This document shows positions 15,960-24,400 of a stretch of 64,000 bases of DNA, piece by piece (the stretch's first letter is position 1; every line of letters starts with the position of its first letter). Origin of the DNA: an uncultured Elusimicrobiales bacterium (GTDB lineage Bacteria > Elusimicrobiota > Elusimicrobia > Elusimicrobiales > Elusimicrobiaceae). Under the pieces are notes generated by a model, which saw nothing but the letters and a program-made list of their open reading frames with translations, made no database searches and was not told the origin of the DNA. Made by a program: the position numbers and the translations under genes. Where the stretch lies: assembly GCA_944324645.1 (NCBI GenBank), contig CALUXB010000002.1:186001-250000 (forward strand). The letters are read 5' to 3'.

Positions 15960-18302
15960 CTAGCGCCAAACGGCCTGTTTGCGCAGCGCCAAATACTCTT
16001 TGACGGCGCGCAGCTGGCCGGCAGCGTCCATTGCCGCTTCCTCATATACTTTTTCCGCGCTGCCGCTGCCCAAATAAGAGCCGCTCTTATGCGGCCAAAG
16101 CGCGCAGGCGCGGCCGGCATCACTATGCAGCCAACAATCCATAGTAGGAAGCGTAAAATCCGTAATGGCGGTGGCTATCTTTTTCCAAGCCGAAGGCACC
16201 AGTTCTTCTTGCTCTTGGGCGGGAAGCTGTTCAAACAGTTCCCGGCTGGTTACATAAATTACCGCCACATTGTCATTGTGCAGTTGAGGCAATACCCCTT
16301 CTGCAAAAATCCGCCCGGCACCAGCCCCTTGCACAAAAATCACGCCTTCCGGTTCGCCTTGCGGTTTTTTGAAATAATACACGCCTTTGGCAGCTTTTTG
16401 CGCAGGGTCCAACCCCAAAGTTTTACGGTCCAAACATTTATAAGAGGGCCGCACCACAAACGGGCTCAGCACCGCCGGACGCAGCTGCAAAGCGCGCGTA
16501 ACCAGCGGCCAAATTTCATCTACTTCAAGCGGGGTCAGCGTAATGCTGCTGCCTTTAGGGAAATTGTCTTGCAGCAATTGCAAAGCCTGCGGATCTGCGT
16601 GGGTGGGGCCGTCCTCCCCGGTTGGCACACCGGCGTGCCCGTTAAACAGCACCAGCGTATTGGGGTGCGCCCCTGCTTCTTTAGCGGCCTGATACCCAAT
16701 AGCGTGCAAACGCGCAGCCACGTGGGCAAACGCCACAAATGCCGCATAAGAGGACCACACGCCAATGTGTTTGCCAAAAGAAGAAATGCCGCTGCAAATG
16801 CCGGCCAGACCGTCTTCACAAATACCACCGGCAGACAACTCGCGGCTGAGCGGATTAGACACGGCATTATAAAATCCTTTGGGGAAATCTTTGGCAATTT
16901 TACCCGCGTTAGTGGAGCCGTACAAATCCGCAGACCCAGTTAAAATACAGCCGTTGGTTTGCTTATTTAAATACGCAAGCACCTGGGCCAATACGCCACG
17001 TGTGGTATAGCTTTCACCAGGGGTAAAAGCAAACTCCGCCGGGATATTTTCCGGAGTAAAATCCGTATAAATTTTTTGCACGTTCCCCAAGCCGGCTCTT
17101 TCCTCACGGGCTAAAAAGCGCAGTGTTGCCGCACGCCCCCGCACTTGCTCGGCCGCAAAAGCAGCTGTTTTTTGTTCTTTTTCCAACGCTTCCCGTACAG
17201 TCAACAAAACCTGCCAATAATTTGCCTCTATATTCTGCGGCGTTTTTTCCCCTTCAAAATGAGGAAATTTTACGCCGAATAGCTGCTCAAATTCCGCAAG
17301 TGCCTCATAAAACTCCGGCGAGCAGAATTTATGCCCCGCCCCGTGGGAAGCGCGGCCTTCTATTCCATAATGCCACCCTTTCACTGTGCGGTACACAATT
17401 GCCGTAGGCTGGTTGCCCGGCATTTCCAACGCCAATTTCTGTGCAGCATAGATTTGCTCAAAATTATGACCATTGGGCACAAAAATGACATTAAAATCGT
17501 GTATGCGGAAAAATTCCACAGGTGTCCATTGGGTATAATCTCCGGGATTTTGCCCGTCGTTGGTCACGCGATCGCTTTCAATGGAAGCTTCGTTCCAATC
17601 TATATGAAACACTACATTTTTCAACTGCGCCGTAGCCGCTGCCGCCAACGCTTCGCTTACACGGCCGGCGCTAAGCCCGCCTTCTCCTTCCAAGATATTT
17701 ACTACTGGGCAATTGGCCCCATAGGTGTCTGCCGCGGCAATCCCCAGCCCCACTGCAGAAGCGTCCCCCACTCCGCTGGCCCCCGTGCTGGTGCGCACAA
17801 AGGGAACAAGCGGCTCCGGATGTCCGCCCAAAGCTTTGGCGTGAAACTTCTCAAACAGCGGCGTTCCCTGCACTTTATTGTGCCGAAAACCCAATAAATC
17901 CTCCAAACGAAGCTGGTCCTGCTCTTTTTCTGGTAACAAAGAGGGCTGCGCAATGCGCACACATTCGTTGCGCAAAGCCCACAAGGCATATAACCCCAGT
18001 GCTTTATGCCCGGCGGCATAAGATAAAATATCGGCGTCCAAACGCTGCGGCTCCGCCAGTTCATACGCCATCATTTTGTACAGCAACATCTGCACAATCC
18101 GGCCCGAGGAAATGCTCCCGCCGGGATGCCCCGATGTGGGCACAAAGTTATACAAAATAGCCACTAAGGCCCGGTAAGCTACGTCTAGTTTTTCCAACTG
18201 CTGTTTATCTGTTTCAGACAGTTTGTATTTTTCTTTTTGCAAATAATCCGTTACATCGGCATACAAAGAACGTTTGTGTGACAATTCAAAAGAGTTCATC
18301 AT
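15960..18302 (-). CDS. Transketolase-like thiamine-diphosphate enzyme
   Basis: 780 residues. Transketolase hallmarks are SGHPGGSISSGRI near the N-terminus, VGDASAVGLGIAAA, the ThDP block GEGGLSAGRVSEALA...HIDWNEASI, and GHAGVPTGEDGPTHADPQA in the pyrimidine-binding half. It probably moves two-carbon ketol units in the non-oxidative pentose phosphate pathway. It is longer than usual (about 620-670), and the Mg-binding GDG reads GEG, so it may be a divergent subfamily with a different substrate. The start at 18302 lies 2 bases after the M42 stop; a second ATG follows directly. A separate dxs lies at 24.4 kb. Confidence 0.85.
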   Translation of the reverse strand: MMNSFELSHKRSLYADVTDYLQKEKYKLSETDKQQLEKLDVAYRALVAILYNFVPTSGHPGGSISSGRIVQMLLYKMMAYELAEPQRLDADILSYAAGHKALGLYALWALRNECVRIAQPSLLPEKEQDQLRLEDLLGFRHNKVQGTPLFEKFHAKALGGHPEPLVPFVRTSTGASGVGDASAVGLGIAAADTYGANCPVVNILEGEGGLSAGRVSEALAAAATAQLKNVVFHIDWNEASIESDRVTNDGQNPGDYTQWTPVEFFRIHDFNVIFVPNGHNFEQIYAAQKLALEMPGNQPTAIVYRTVKGWHYGIEGRASHGAGHKFCSPEFYEALAEFEQLFGVKFPHFEGEKTPQNIEANYWQVLLTVREALEKEQKTAAFAAEQVRGRAATLRFLAREERAGLGNVQKIYTDFTPENIPAEFAFTPGESYTTRGVLAQVLAYLNKQTNGCILTGSADLYGSTNAGKIAKDFPKGFYNAVSNPLSRELSAGGICEDGLAGICSGISSFGKHIGVWSSYAAFVAFAHVAARLHAIGYQAAKEAGAHPNTLVLFNGHAGVPTGEDGPTHADPQALQLLQDNFPKGSSITLTPLEVDEIWPLVTRALQLRPAVLSPFVVRPSYKCLDRKTLGLDPAQKAAKGVYYFKKPQGEPEGVIFVQGAGAGRIFAEGVLPQLHNDNVAVIYVTSRELFEQLPAQEQEELVPSAWKKIATAITDFTLPTMDCWLHSDAGRACALWPHKSGSYLGSGSAEKVYEEAAMDAAGQLRAVKEYLALRKQAVWR

Positions 18303-18304
18303 AA

Positions 18305-19339
18305 TTATTCCATTCCTTTTAGACCTTTCTCCAGCACGACACACAGCAAATCCACCGCAGCCTGCAAATCTTGTTGGTCCACTATTTCTACGTTAGAATG
18401 AATATTGCGTGTGGGGATAGACAACGCGCAAGACGCAATACCCGTACGGGAGCGGTGAATGGCGCCGGCATCATTTCCGCCGCGCGGGGCAATACGCACC
18501 TGGTAGGGTATTTTTTCTGCGGTGCACAAATCCGTCAAATCCTTCAGCAGCCATTGAGGGGTAATCGTAGCGGCGTCTATGGCGCTAATAGCCACGCCTC
18601 CTCCTAAGCGCGTAATATAATCCTGCGGACGGCAAAGCGGGATATCCGCCGCACCGGTAGCGTCCACCGCCAGTGCTACGTCCGCCTCCAGCCCAAAGGC
18701 TGCCACGCCGGCCCCGCGCAAACCCACTTCTTCTTGTGAAGAAAAAATGATATGCACCCCATAGACCGATTCTTTGACGCGCTTTAATGCCTCCAACAAA
18801 CAAAAACAACCGGCCCGGTCGTCAAAAGCCTTAGAACAAAAACGATTGACCCCCAAGGGAATAAAAGAGCGCTCCAACGTCACAAAATCGCCCAAAGCCA
18901 CTTGCTGTGAAGCCTGCTCCCCGTTTAGACCGATGTCAATAAACAAATCCCCCAGCGGCACCGCTTTGCCCCGCTCCGCCTCTTGGGTAATATGAGCAGG
19001 TTTGGTGCCAATGACACCCGCCAGCGGCCCCGAAGCCGTATGCACCGTCACCCGCTGGGCCAGCAAAGTGCGCGGGTCTATGCCGCCCACAGGCACAAAA
19101 GACAAAAAGCCTTCCGGTGAGATATATTTCACCATCAGGCCCACTTCATCCATATGTGCACACAAAATAATGTTGCGCTTGCTGCTGCCCGGCTTGAAAG
19201 AAATCAAATTGCCTAAAGCGTCGGTGCGGACTGGTAAGCCCAAATCCTCTAACTGCCGGGTAATTTCAAGGCGGACGGTCTGCTCTCTGCCGGACACGCC
19301 GTTTAATTGTGTTAATTTTTGCAGGTTAGAAAAATCCAT
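18305..19339 (-). CDS. M42 family metallo-aminopeptidase
   Basis: 344 residues with M42 features: CAHMDEVGLMV (metal His and Asp), KAFDDRAGCF (bridging Asp), SSQEEVGLRGA (catalytic Glu pair), VDATGA (Asp) and RNIHSNVEIV (His). Such dodecameric cytosolic enzymes trim peptides from the N-terminus using Zn or Co. The GAGGAG SD lies just before the ATG. First gene of the operon with the transketolase-like and PPC genes, downstream of a palindrome overlapping the predicted -10. Confidence 0.94.
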   Translation of the reverse strand: MDFSNLQKLTQLNGVSGREQTVRLEITRQLEDLGLPVRTDALGNLISFKPGSSKRNIILCAHMDEVGLMVKYISPEGFLSFVPVGGIDPRTLLAQRVTVHTASGPLAGVIGTKPAHITQEAERGKAVPLGDLFIDIGLNGEQASQQVALGDFVTLERSFIPLGVNRFCSKAFDDRAGCFCLLEALKRVKESVYGVHIIFSSQEEVGLRGAGVAAFGLEADVALAVDATGAADIPLCRPQDYITRLGGGVAISAIDAATITPQWLLKDLTDLCTAEKIPYQVRIAPRGGNDAGAIHRSRTGIASCALSIPTRNIHSNVEIVDQQDLQAAVDLLCVVLEKGLKGME

Positions 19340-19360
19340 TTTACTCCTCGTACACGCGCG

Positions 19361-19379
19361 TAATGTATATTACATTATA
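19361..19379 (-). promoter_or_regulatory. Promoter with palindromic operator upstream of the M42 operon
   Basis: TAATGTA-TAT-TACATTA (19361-19377) is a perfect inverted repeat. It overlaps TATAAT on the minus strand (19374-19379), the likely -10. A dimeric repressor site is inferred. Confidence 0.5.
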
Positions 19380-19520
19380 CTCACAAAGTCCTTTTTTGGC
19401 AAGCGGGGAGGAAAACAATGTCTTATTCGTTCCGCCTCAGCCGTGAAAACTAAGCGTACCAGCCACGCGGAAAAATTGTAAAATACTGATGATAAGTATA
19501 TTTTTTCAGGAGGACGTTTT

Positions 19521-20498
19521 ATGACCGTGTCTTACAAAGAGTTGGGTCTGGTCAACACCAGAGAGATGTTTAAAGAAGCTATGGCGGGCGGCTATGCCAT
19601 TCCGGCTTATAACTTTAACAATATGGAACAGCTACAGGCCATCGTGACCGCCTGCGTGCAGACCGGTTCCCCGGTTATTTTGCAGGTTTCCAGCGGTGCC
19701 CGCAAATATGCCAACGCCACGCTTTTGCGCTGGATGGCCCGCGGCGCCGTGGAAATGATGAAAGAAATCGGCAAACCGGTACCTCTGTGCTTGCACTTAG
19801 ACCACGGCGATACTTTTGAACTCTGCAAAGACTGCATTGACAACGGTTTCTCTTCCGTAATGATTGACGGCTCCCACCTGCCGTATGAAGAAAACGTCGC
19901 TTTGACCAAAAAAGTAGTAGATTATGCCCACCAGCACGATGTAACGGTAGAAGGCGAACTGGGCGTATTGGCCGGTATTGAAGATGAAGTTTCCGCCGAA
20001 CACCACACCTACACCGACCCGGCCCAAGTGGAAGATTTCGTAAAACGCACGGGCGTGGATTCTTTGGCTATTTCCATCGGCACCAGCCACGGCGCTTACA
20101 AATTCAAAGTTAAACCCGGCGAAAAACTGCCCGAGCTGCGCTTTGACATTTTGGAAGAAGTTTCCAAACGCCTGCCCGGCTTCCCCATTGTATTGCACGG
20201 TTCCTCCAGCGTACCGCAGTGGGCTGTGAAACAAATCAACGAATACGGCGGCAAAATTGAAGACGCCGCCGGCGTGCCGGAAGAACAGCTGCGCAAAGCC
20301 GCCAAAATGGCTGTGTGCAAAATCAATGTGGACAGCGACGGCCGCTTGGTAATGACCGCCACCATCCGCAAAATCTTCGCCACCAAACCCAGCGAATTTG
20401 ACCCGCGCAAATACCTGGGCCCGGCCCGCGAAGAATTGATTAAAATGTATGCCGAGAAAAACCAGAACGTCTTTGGTTCTGCCGGCCGCGTAAAATAA
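19521..20498 (+). CDS. fba: Class II fructose-bisphosphate aldolase
   Basis: 325 residues. It has the zinc-binding block LHLDHGD (residues 91-97), MIDGSHLPYEENV, the second metal block VEGELGVLAGIEDEV, and SIGTSHGAYKFK and LHGSSSVP for the phosphate. It cleaves fructose-1,6-bisphosphate in glycolysis or runs the reverse in gluconeogenesis. A strong SD (AGGAGG) lies before the ATG. Terminator-flanked and monocistronic. Codon choice is rich in GGC/AAA, as expected for high expression. Confidence 0.97.
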   Translation: MTVSYKELGLVNTREMFKEAMAGGYAIPAYNFNNMEQLQAIVTACVQTGSPVILQVSSGARKYANATLLRWMARGAVEMMKEIGKPVPLCLHLDHGDTFELCKDCIDNGFSSVMIDGSHLPYEENVALTKKVVDYAHQHDVTVEGELGVLAGIEDEVSAEHHTYTDPAQVEDFVKRTGVDSLAISIGTSHGAYKFKVKPGEKLPELRFDILEEVSKRLPGFPIVLHGSSSVPQWAVKQINEYGGKIEDAAGVPEEQLRKAAKMAVCKINVDSDGRLVMTATIRKIFATKPSEFDPRKYLGPAREELIKMYAEKNQNVFGSAGRVK

Positions 20499-20509
20499 GT
20501 TTTACAACC

Positions 20510-20540
20510 AAAAACCCCCGCCAAAAAGCGGGGGTTTTTT
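20510..20540 (+). terminator. Terminator of fba
   Basis: AAAAACCCCCGC / GCGGGGGTTTTTT. Confidence 0.9.
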
Positions 20541-20650
20541 ATGTCTTTCCAATCCGAGCTAAAGTTGACTGCTACAGTAACACAACTGAAGAAGATTTTT
20601 ATCCTTGCATATCCCAGCCACAAAACGCCCCCATCCCTGTATATAAGACA

Positions 20651-20683
20651 AAAAACTTCCCCCACCTAGATAGGCGGGGGAAG
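20651..20683 (-). terminator. Terminator of the secreted repeat protein gene
   Basis: CTTCCCCC / GGGGGAAG stem with a U-run on the minus strand. Confidence 0.75.
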
Positions 20684-20714
20684 AAGCAACACTAAAAACA
20701 AAATTCTAAAATTA

Positions 20715-21338
20715 TTATTTCTTGCTTGATTGGGCACTTTGGCTTTTTAAAGCCTCTACAAATTTCTTCTCTTGAACAGCGGCTGCTGCTTGGGCTCTGT
20801 CTTGTGCCTGAGAGCGAACTTGCTCTATATCCTGCATAAAGTTTTTAGCCTCGCCCTCTTTGGCGGCCGCATCGGCTGCATTCATTCCCAACCCTCCACC
20901 GGAAGAAGAAGCCGAAAAATCTTTTGCTTGTTTATAAGACGGAGTATAACTGCCTCCGGAAGAACTTCCCGACGTGGAAGCAACAGCAGCAGGGCTGCTG
21001 GTTTCTGCTACAGCAGCAGAAGCAGCCGGTTCTACTTTAGAAAGCTCTTTATGAGCAGACGGAACATAAGAAACACCCGTTTCCCCCGGGCGCTTCACCT
21101 CCACCTGCGTAGTAGGACGGCTGACTGCCCCTGCCGTAACCGGCCGGAGCACCGGCACCGCCGTAGTTGGACGAACCACAGAGGCTGCAGTGGAAGGATG
21201 ATTCACTGTCACAGCTGTAGTAGGACGGCTAACGGAAGTAGCCGTAGTCGGCCGTTCCACATTTGCCGTGGTGACCGGAGCGGCACTCACCGGGGCGACC
21301 CCCACAAATAAAACAAATAAAAGACATAAATTTCTCAT
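20715..21338 (-). CDS. Secreted protein with seven 9-residue repeats
   Basis: 207 residues. A signal peptide (MRNLCLLFVLFVGVAPVSA) precedes seven consecutive 9-residue units at residues 27-89 of the form V-x-R-P-x-T-x-x-x (VERPTTATS, VSRPTTAVT, VNHPSTAAS and so on). A Ser/Gly-rich stretch follows, with a charged helical C-terminus (FMQDIEQVRSQAQDRAQAAA). The Pro/Thr spacing suggests an extended, perhaps wall- or surface-associated rod. No family recognised. Monocistronic with its own terminator. Confidence 0.78.
   Translation of the reverse strand: MRNLCLLFVLFVGVAPVSAAPVTTANVERPTTATSVSRPTTAVTVNHPSTAASVVRPTTAVPVLRPVTAGAVSRPTTQVEVKRPGETGVSYVPSAHKELSKVEPAASAAVAETSSPAAVASTSGSSSGGSYTPSYKQAKDFSASSSGGGLGMNAADAAAKEGEAKNFMQDIEQVRSQAQDRAQAAAAVQEKKFVEALKSQSAQSSKK
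21072..21260 (-). repeat. Seven tandem 27-nt units in the secreted repeat protein
   Basis: Encodes V-x-R/H-P-x-T-x-x-x seven times with no interruption. DNA copies have diverged, mostly at the variable codons. Confidence 0.85.
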
Positions 21339-21399
21339 ATTTTCCTCTATAACACAGTATAGAATTTAAAAATAATTTGTCAACTAAAATTGGGGGCCT

Positions 21400-22569
21400 T
21401 TACCGGCGGAAAATCTCCGTCACCCGCCCAAAAATCCCGTTGCACCAGGCAATAGCCATACCATAATTGGTCACGGGCACCCCCGCTTCTGCCAGCCGGT
21501 GCACGCGCGATACTATTTGCGCACGCGTCACCATACACCCGCCGCATTGTACCGCCAGCTTATAGTCCGATACATTTTGAGGCAACGGATCTAAGCTGGC
21601 TATCACTTCAAATTGCAGCTTTTTGCCGGTCTTTTTTTGCAGCCAGTTCGGAATTTTTACCCGCCCGATATCATCACACTTATTGACGCTGTGGGAGCAA
21701 GACTCTAAAATAAGCACCTGGTCCCCCTCTTGCAAATCGTCAATTTTCGGTGTACTTTGCAAGAATAAATCAAAATCCCCTTTCAAGCGGGAAAACAAAA
21801 TGCTAAAGCTGGTCAGCGGCACATTCTCCGGCACTACGGAATTTACATATTTAAACGCCTGGGAATCAGTAACCACCAGCCTGGGCGTATGTTTGGCCAG
21901 CCAGCCCGGCAGCTGAGGCGGCTGCAGGCAAATACCTACGGCCTGCCCGTCCAACAACCCGCGCAGCGCCTGCACCTGAGGCAGAATCAAGCGGCCTTGC
22001 GGGGCAGAAGCGTCTATAGGCATCACCAGCACCACTTCATCATTTTCCCCCACAAAACCGCCAAAAATATCATCGTGGGCGTAAGAAGCGGCCGGTAAAT
22101 GGCGTTTAATAGCTTCCAAAAGCGGTTTATTTTCTTTTGTTAAACAAGAAAAGGCCACCACCTCTGCCCCGTCCCATTCAGCCGCGGCGGCAGGATATAA
22201 ATCGGTTTTATTCTGCACCAAGAAAAACGGCACTTTCTTGGCGCGGCATAAAGCGGCCAGTTCTTTTTCGTAAGAAGAAATTTCTTTGGAAAAAACGAGG
22301 ATAGCTAAATTGACTTGGTCTAAAACTTCCCGGGTTTTGGCAATGCGCTGGGGCCCCAGCTCAGAGATGTCGTCCAACCCCGCCGTATCAATCAACGTAA
22401 CGGGGCCGACATCCAAAATCTCCATAATTTTACGCACGGGGTCCGTGGTTGTACCCGGTACAGAGGCTACCACGGCAGTATCCTGCCCACTCAGTACATT
22501 GACCAGCGAGCTTTTGCCCGCGTTCATTCGCCCGAAAATACCGATGTGGGGCCTGTTCAGTTTGACCAT
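21400..22569 (-). CDS. hydF: [FeFe]-hydrogenase maturation GTPase HydF
   Basis: 389 residues. The GTPase domain carries G1 GRMNAGKSSLVN, G2-like TTTDPVRK, G3 DTAGLDD and G4 QNKTDL. A dimerisation region follows, then an iron-sulfur domain with LESCSHSVNKCDDIGR and VQCGGCMVTR. HydF is the scaffold that carries the 2Fe subcluster made by HydE and HydG to the hydrogenase. The CxH and CxxC elements are present, but the His often preceding CxxC is Gln. The start is ATG 22569, six bases after TATAAT (leaderless); the family N-terminus (NRPHIGIFG) agrees. No hydE, hydG or hydrogenase gene is in the window. Confidence 0.93.
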   Translation of the reverse strand: MVKLNRPHIGIFGRMNAGKSSLVNVLSGQDTAVVASVPGTTTDPVRKIMEILDVGPVTLIDTAGLDDISELGPQRIAKTREVLDQVNLAILVFSKEISSYEKELAALCRAKKVPFFLVQNKTDLYPAAAAEWDGAEVVAFSCLTKENKPLLEAIKRHLPAASYAHDDIFGGFVGENDEVVLVMPIDASAPQGRLILPQVQALRGLLDGQAVGICLQPPQLPGWLAKHTPRLVVTDSQAFKYVNSVVPENVPLTSFSILFSRLKGDFDLFLQSTPKIDDLQEGDQVLILESCSHSVNKCDDIGRVKIPNWLQKKTGKKLQFEVIASLDPLPQNVSDYKLAVQCGGCMVTRAQIVSRVHRLAEAGVPVTNYGMAIAWCNGIFGRVTEIFRR

Positions 22570-22575
22570 ATACAA

Positions 22576-22581
22576 ATTATA
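22576..22581 (-). promoter_or_regulatory. -10 element of hydF, leaderless type
   Basis: TATAAT on the minus strand, exactly six bases before the ATG. Confidence 0.6.
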
Positions 22582-22617
22582 TAAAAATGAACAGGCCGAG
22601 AAATGAGTTGATTGTAT

Positions 22618-22655
22618 AGCTATGGCTATCATATACCACGCCGGAGGCCATAGCT
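22618..22655. repeat. Inverted repeat between pilin P2 and hydF
   Basis: AGCTATGGC / GCCATAGCT, 9-base perfect arms about 20 bases apart, directly downstream of P2. Without a U-run it is at best a weak terminator. Confidence 0.5.
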
Positions 22656-22703
22656 TTGCAAAAACTTTTTCACCCCGGAATAGCCGTCTATAACAATCAA
22701 TTT

Positions 22704-23231
22704 TTACTTGATGATATAAGCAGAAGAATCTAAAGAATATTTGCTACCATCACTTAAGGAACGACAAAACTTTTCATCCTCATCATTGTAATAATGACAG
22801 ATAGTCGTTCCATCTTCAAAGGCAATGAAGGCATAACGTTCAGTATTGGGAAGGCGATTGGCAATAGCGATACTGCTTGCTTGGCTAGCAGAACGGGTGC
22901 CATACTGAAAATATTTCGTTTCTTTCCGAGGCCGACCGCTATAAACAACATCCGTTCCAGGCACTTCAATATCCAACAGCGAAATGTCAGTAGCATACTC
23001 CCCCGTCGTCATTTTATACACTTCATTGGCCTTGGCAATAGAAGACACCATTTGCAAAGCTTCGGCGGCGCGGCTTTTTTCTACCACTTTTGTATATTGT
23101 GGCAAAGCTACCGCTGCCAAGATGCCTATAATCAGCACCATCACCAAAAGCTCTATAAGCGTAAAACCGCCTAATTTGCTATTAGCGGCATTTTTAAAGG
23201 AAGGAATGGTTCTTTGATAAATTTTGTTCAT
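22704..23231 (-). CDS. Type IV pilin-like protein P2
   Basis: 175 residues from ATG 23231. The leader is MNKIYQRTIPSFKNAANSKL plus GG, then FTLIELLVMVLIIGILAAVA, helix continuation KVVEKSRAAEAL, and a variable domain ending CHYYNDEDEKFCRSLSDGS, a version of the shared Cys-loop end. The leader and palindrome match P1 and P3, but the T-tract between -35 and -10 is only eight long, giving a 12-base spacer. Codirectional with and upstream of hydF, divergent from ispA. Probably an envelope pilus or pseudopilus subunit. Confidence 0.87.
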   Translation of the reverse strand: MNKIYQRTIPSFKNAANSKLGGFTLIELLVMVLIIGILAAVALPQYTKVVEKSRAAEALQMVSSIAKANEVYKMTTGEYATDISLLDIEVPGTDVVYSGRPRKETKYFQYGTRSASQASSIAIANRLPNTERYAFIAFEDGTTICHYYNDEDEKFCRSLSDGSKYSLDSSAYIIK

Positions 23232-23248
23232 AGCCAAAATTTATCAAA
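23213..23248. repeat. Palindrome centred on the P2 start codon
   Basis: 14-base arms TTTGATAAATTTTG / CAAAATTTATCAAA around an 8-base centre containing the start codon. Confidence 0.85.
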
Positions 23249-23261
23249 AAAAATGAGTCAA
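23238..23261 (-). promoter_or_regulatory. Pilin-type promoter of P2 with shortened spacer
   Basis: TTGACT, CA, eight T, GA, TAAATT, six bases, ATG. The spacer is 12 bases instead of the 16 of P1, P3, P5, P6 and P7, so this copy may be inactive in the sequenced state. Confidence 0.55.
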
Positions 23262-23311
23262 GGCAAGATAAAACTTACAGACAGCTTCCTCTTTTCCCGC
23301 CAAGCATTATG

Positions 23312-23317
23312 TATAAT
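23312..23317 (+). promoter_or_regulatory. -10 element of the ispA-dxs-LOG operon
   Basis: TATAAT, 27 bases before the ATG at 23345, leaving room for the AGAGGTGG SD. Confidence 0.55.
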
Positions 23318-23344
23318 AAAGTAAATACCCTTTTAGAGGTGGTT

Positions 23345-24391
23345 ATGACCAAATCTGTCTGTGCCGCACCCAAAAAACAATCTCTGGATTTTGACGCTTA
23401 CCTAAAAGAGCGCGCCAAACTGGTGGAGAAAAACCTTTCCAAATTTACAGCAAAAATTCCCAACGCGCCCAAAATTTTAACCGACGCAATGGACTATTCC
23501 CTCCAAGCCGGCGGCAAACGCGTGCGCCCCATTTTGGCTATGGCCACCGCCGAAGCCTTTGGCAAAAAAGCGGCCGACGTACTGCCCGCCGCCTGCGCGC
23601 TGGAAATGCTGCACACCTATTCCCTCATTCACGATGATTTGCCCTGTATGGATAACGATGACCTGCGCCGCGGCAAACCCACCAACCACAAAGTGTTTGG
23701 CGAAGACCTGGCCCTGCTGGCCGGCGACGCGCTGCTGACTTATGTGTTTGAAGTATTTGCGCAGAACGGAAAAGTAAAATCCATCGGCGCCGAAAACACC
23801 TTAAACGCCTTGCAAAATTTTGCCCACCGGGCCGGTGCTTCCGGTATGGTAGGAGGCCAAACTGCCGACGTATATGCCGAAGGTATGGGCACGCAGGACG
23901 CCACCAGTGTGCGAGCAGAGAAGCTGAAAAAAACCTCTAAAAAACTGGCCGATAAAAGCCTGCACTATTTTTTGCTGCCCCCTTCTGTTAAAGAAACCAC
24001 GCCGGAAAATGTTCTGCGCTATATTCACGCCAATAAAACCGGCGCACTGATTTGCGCCAGCGTGGAAACAGGCGCTCTGCTGGCGGGTGCCAAAGGGGCC
24101 GATTTAAAACATATTCAAAAATATGCCGAGTGTATCGGCCTGGTGTTTCAAATTGTAGATGATATTTTAGATGTTACGTCCTCGGCCCAGCAGTTGGGCA
24201 AATCCAACAGCGACGCCCAAAACGGCAAGCTGACCTTTGTCAGCCTCTTTGGCTTAGAAGGCAGCCGCAAGCACGCCCAGCTGCTTATTGCCAAAGCGCA
24301 AAAAGCGTTGGATGCGCTTAAAAACGTCAAACGCAAAAACTTGGCCCCGCTCTACGCTATGGCTGAATTTTTTAAGACCCGCACTTATTAA
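23345..24391 (+). CDS. ispA: Polyprenyl (geranyl/farnesyl-type) diphosphate synthase
   Basis: 348 residues of the trans-isoprenyl diphosphate synthase family. The first Asp-rich motif is HDDLPCMDNDDLRRGKPTNH, with the extended DDx4D typical of bacterial FPP/GGPP synthases; the second is FQIVDDILDVT. GGKRVRPIL binds diphosphate. It condenses IPP with allylic diphosphates to make the precursor of quinones and undecaprenyl carriers. AGAGGTGG lies 3 bases before the ATG at 23345; the longer frame from 23309 has no such support. dxs follows after 9 bases, pairing first and later steps of isoprenoid synthesis. Product chain length is not certain. Confidence 0.93.
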   Translation: MTKSVCAAPKKQSLDFDAYLKERAKLVEKNLSKFTAKIPNAPKILTDAMDYSLQAGGKRVRPILAMATAEAFGKKAADVLPAACALEMLHTYSLIHDDLPCMDNDDLRRGKPTNHKVFGEDLALLAGDALLTYVFEVFAQNGKVKSIGAENTLNALQNFAHRAGASGMVGGQTADVYAEGMGTQDATSVRAEKLKKTSKKLADKSLHYFLLPPSVKETTPENVLRYIHANKTGALICASVETGALLAGAKGADLKHIQKYAECIGLVFQIVDDILDVTSSAQQLGKSNSDAQNGKLTFVSLFGLEGSRKHAQLLIAKAQKALDALKNVKRKNLAPLYAMAEFFKTRTY

Positions 24392-24400
24392 GGAGTTTGA

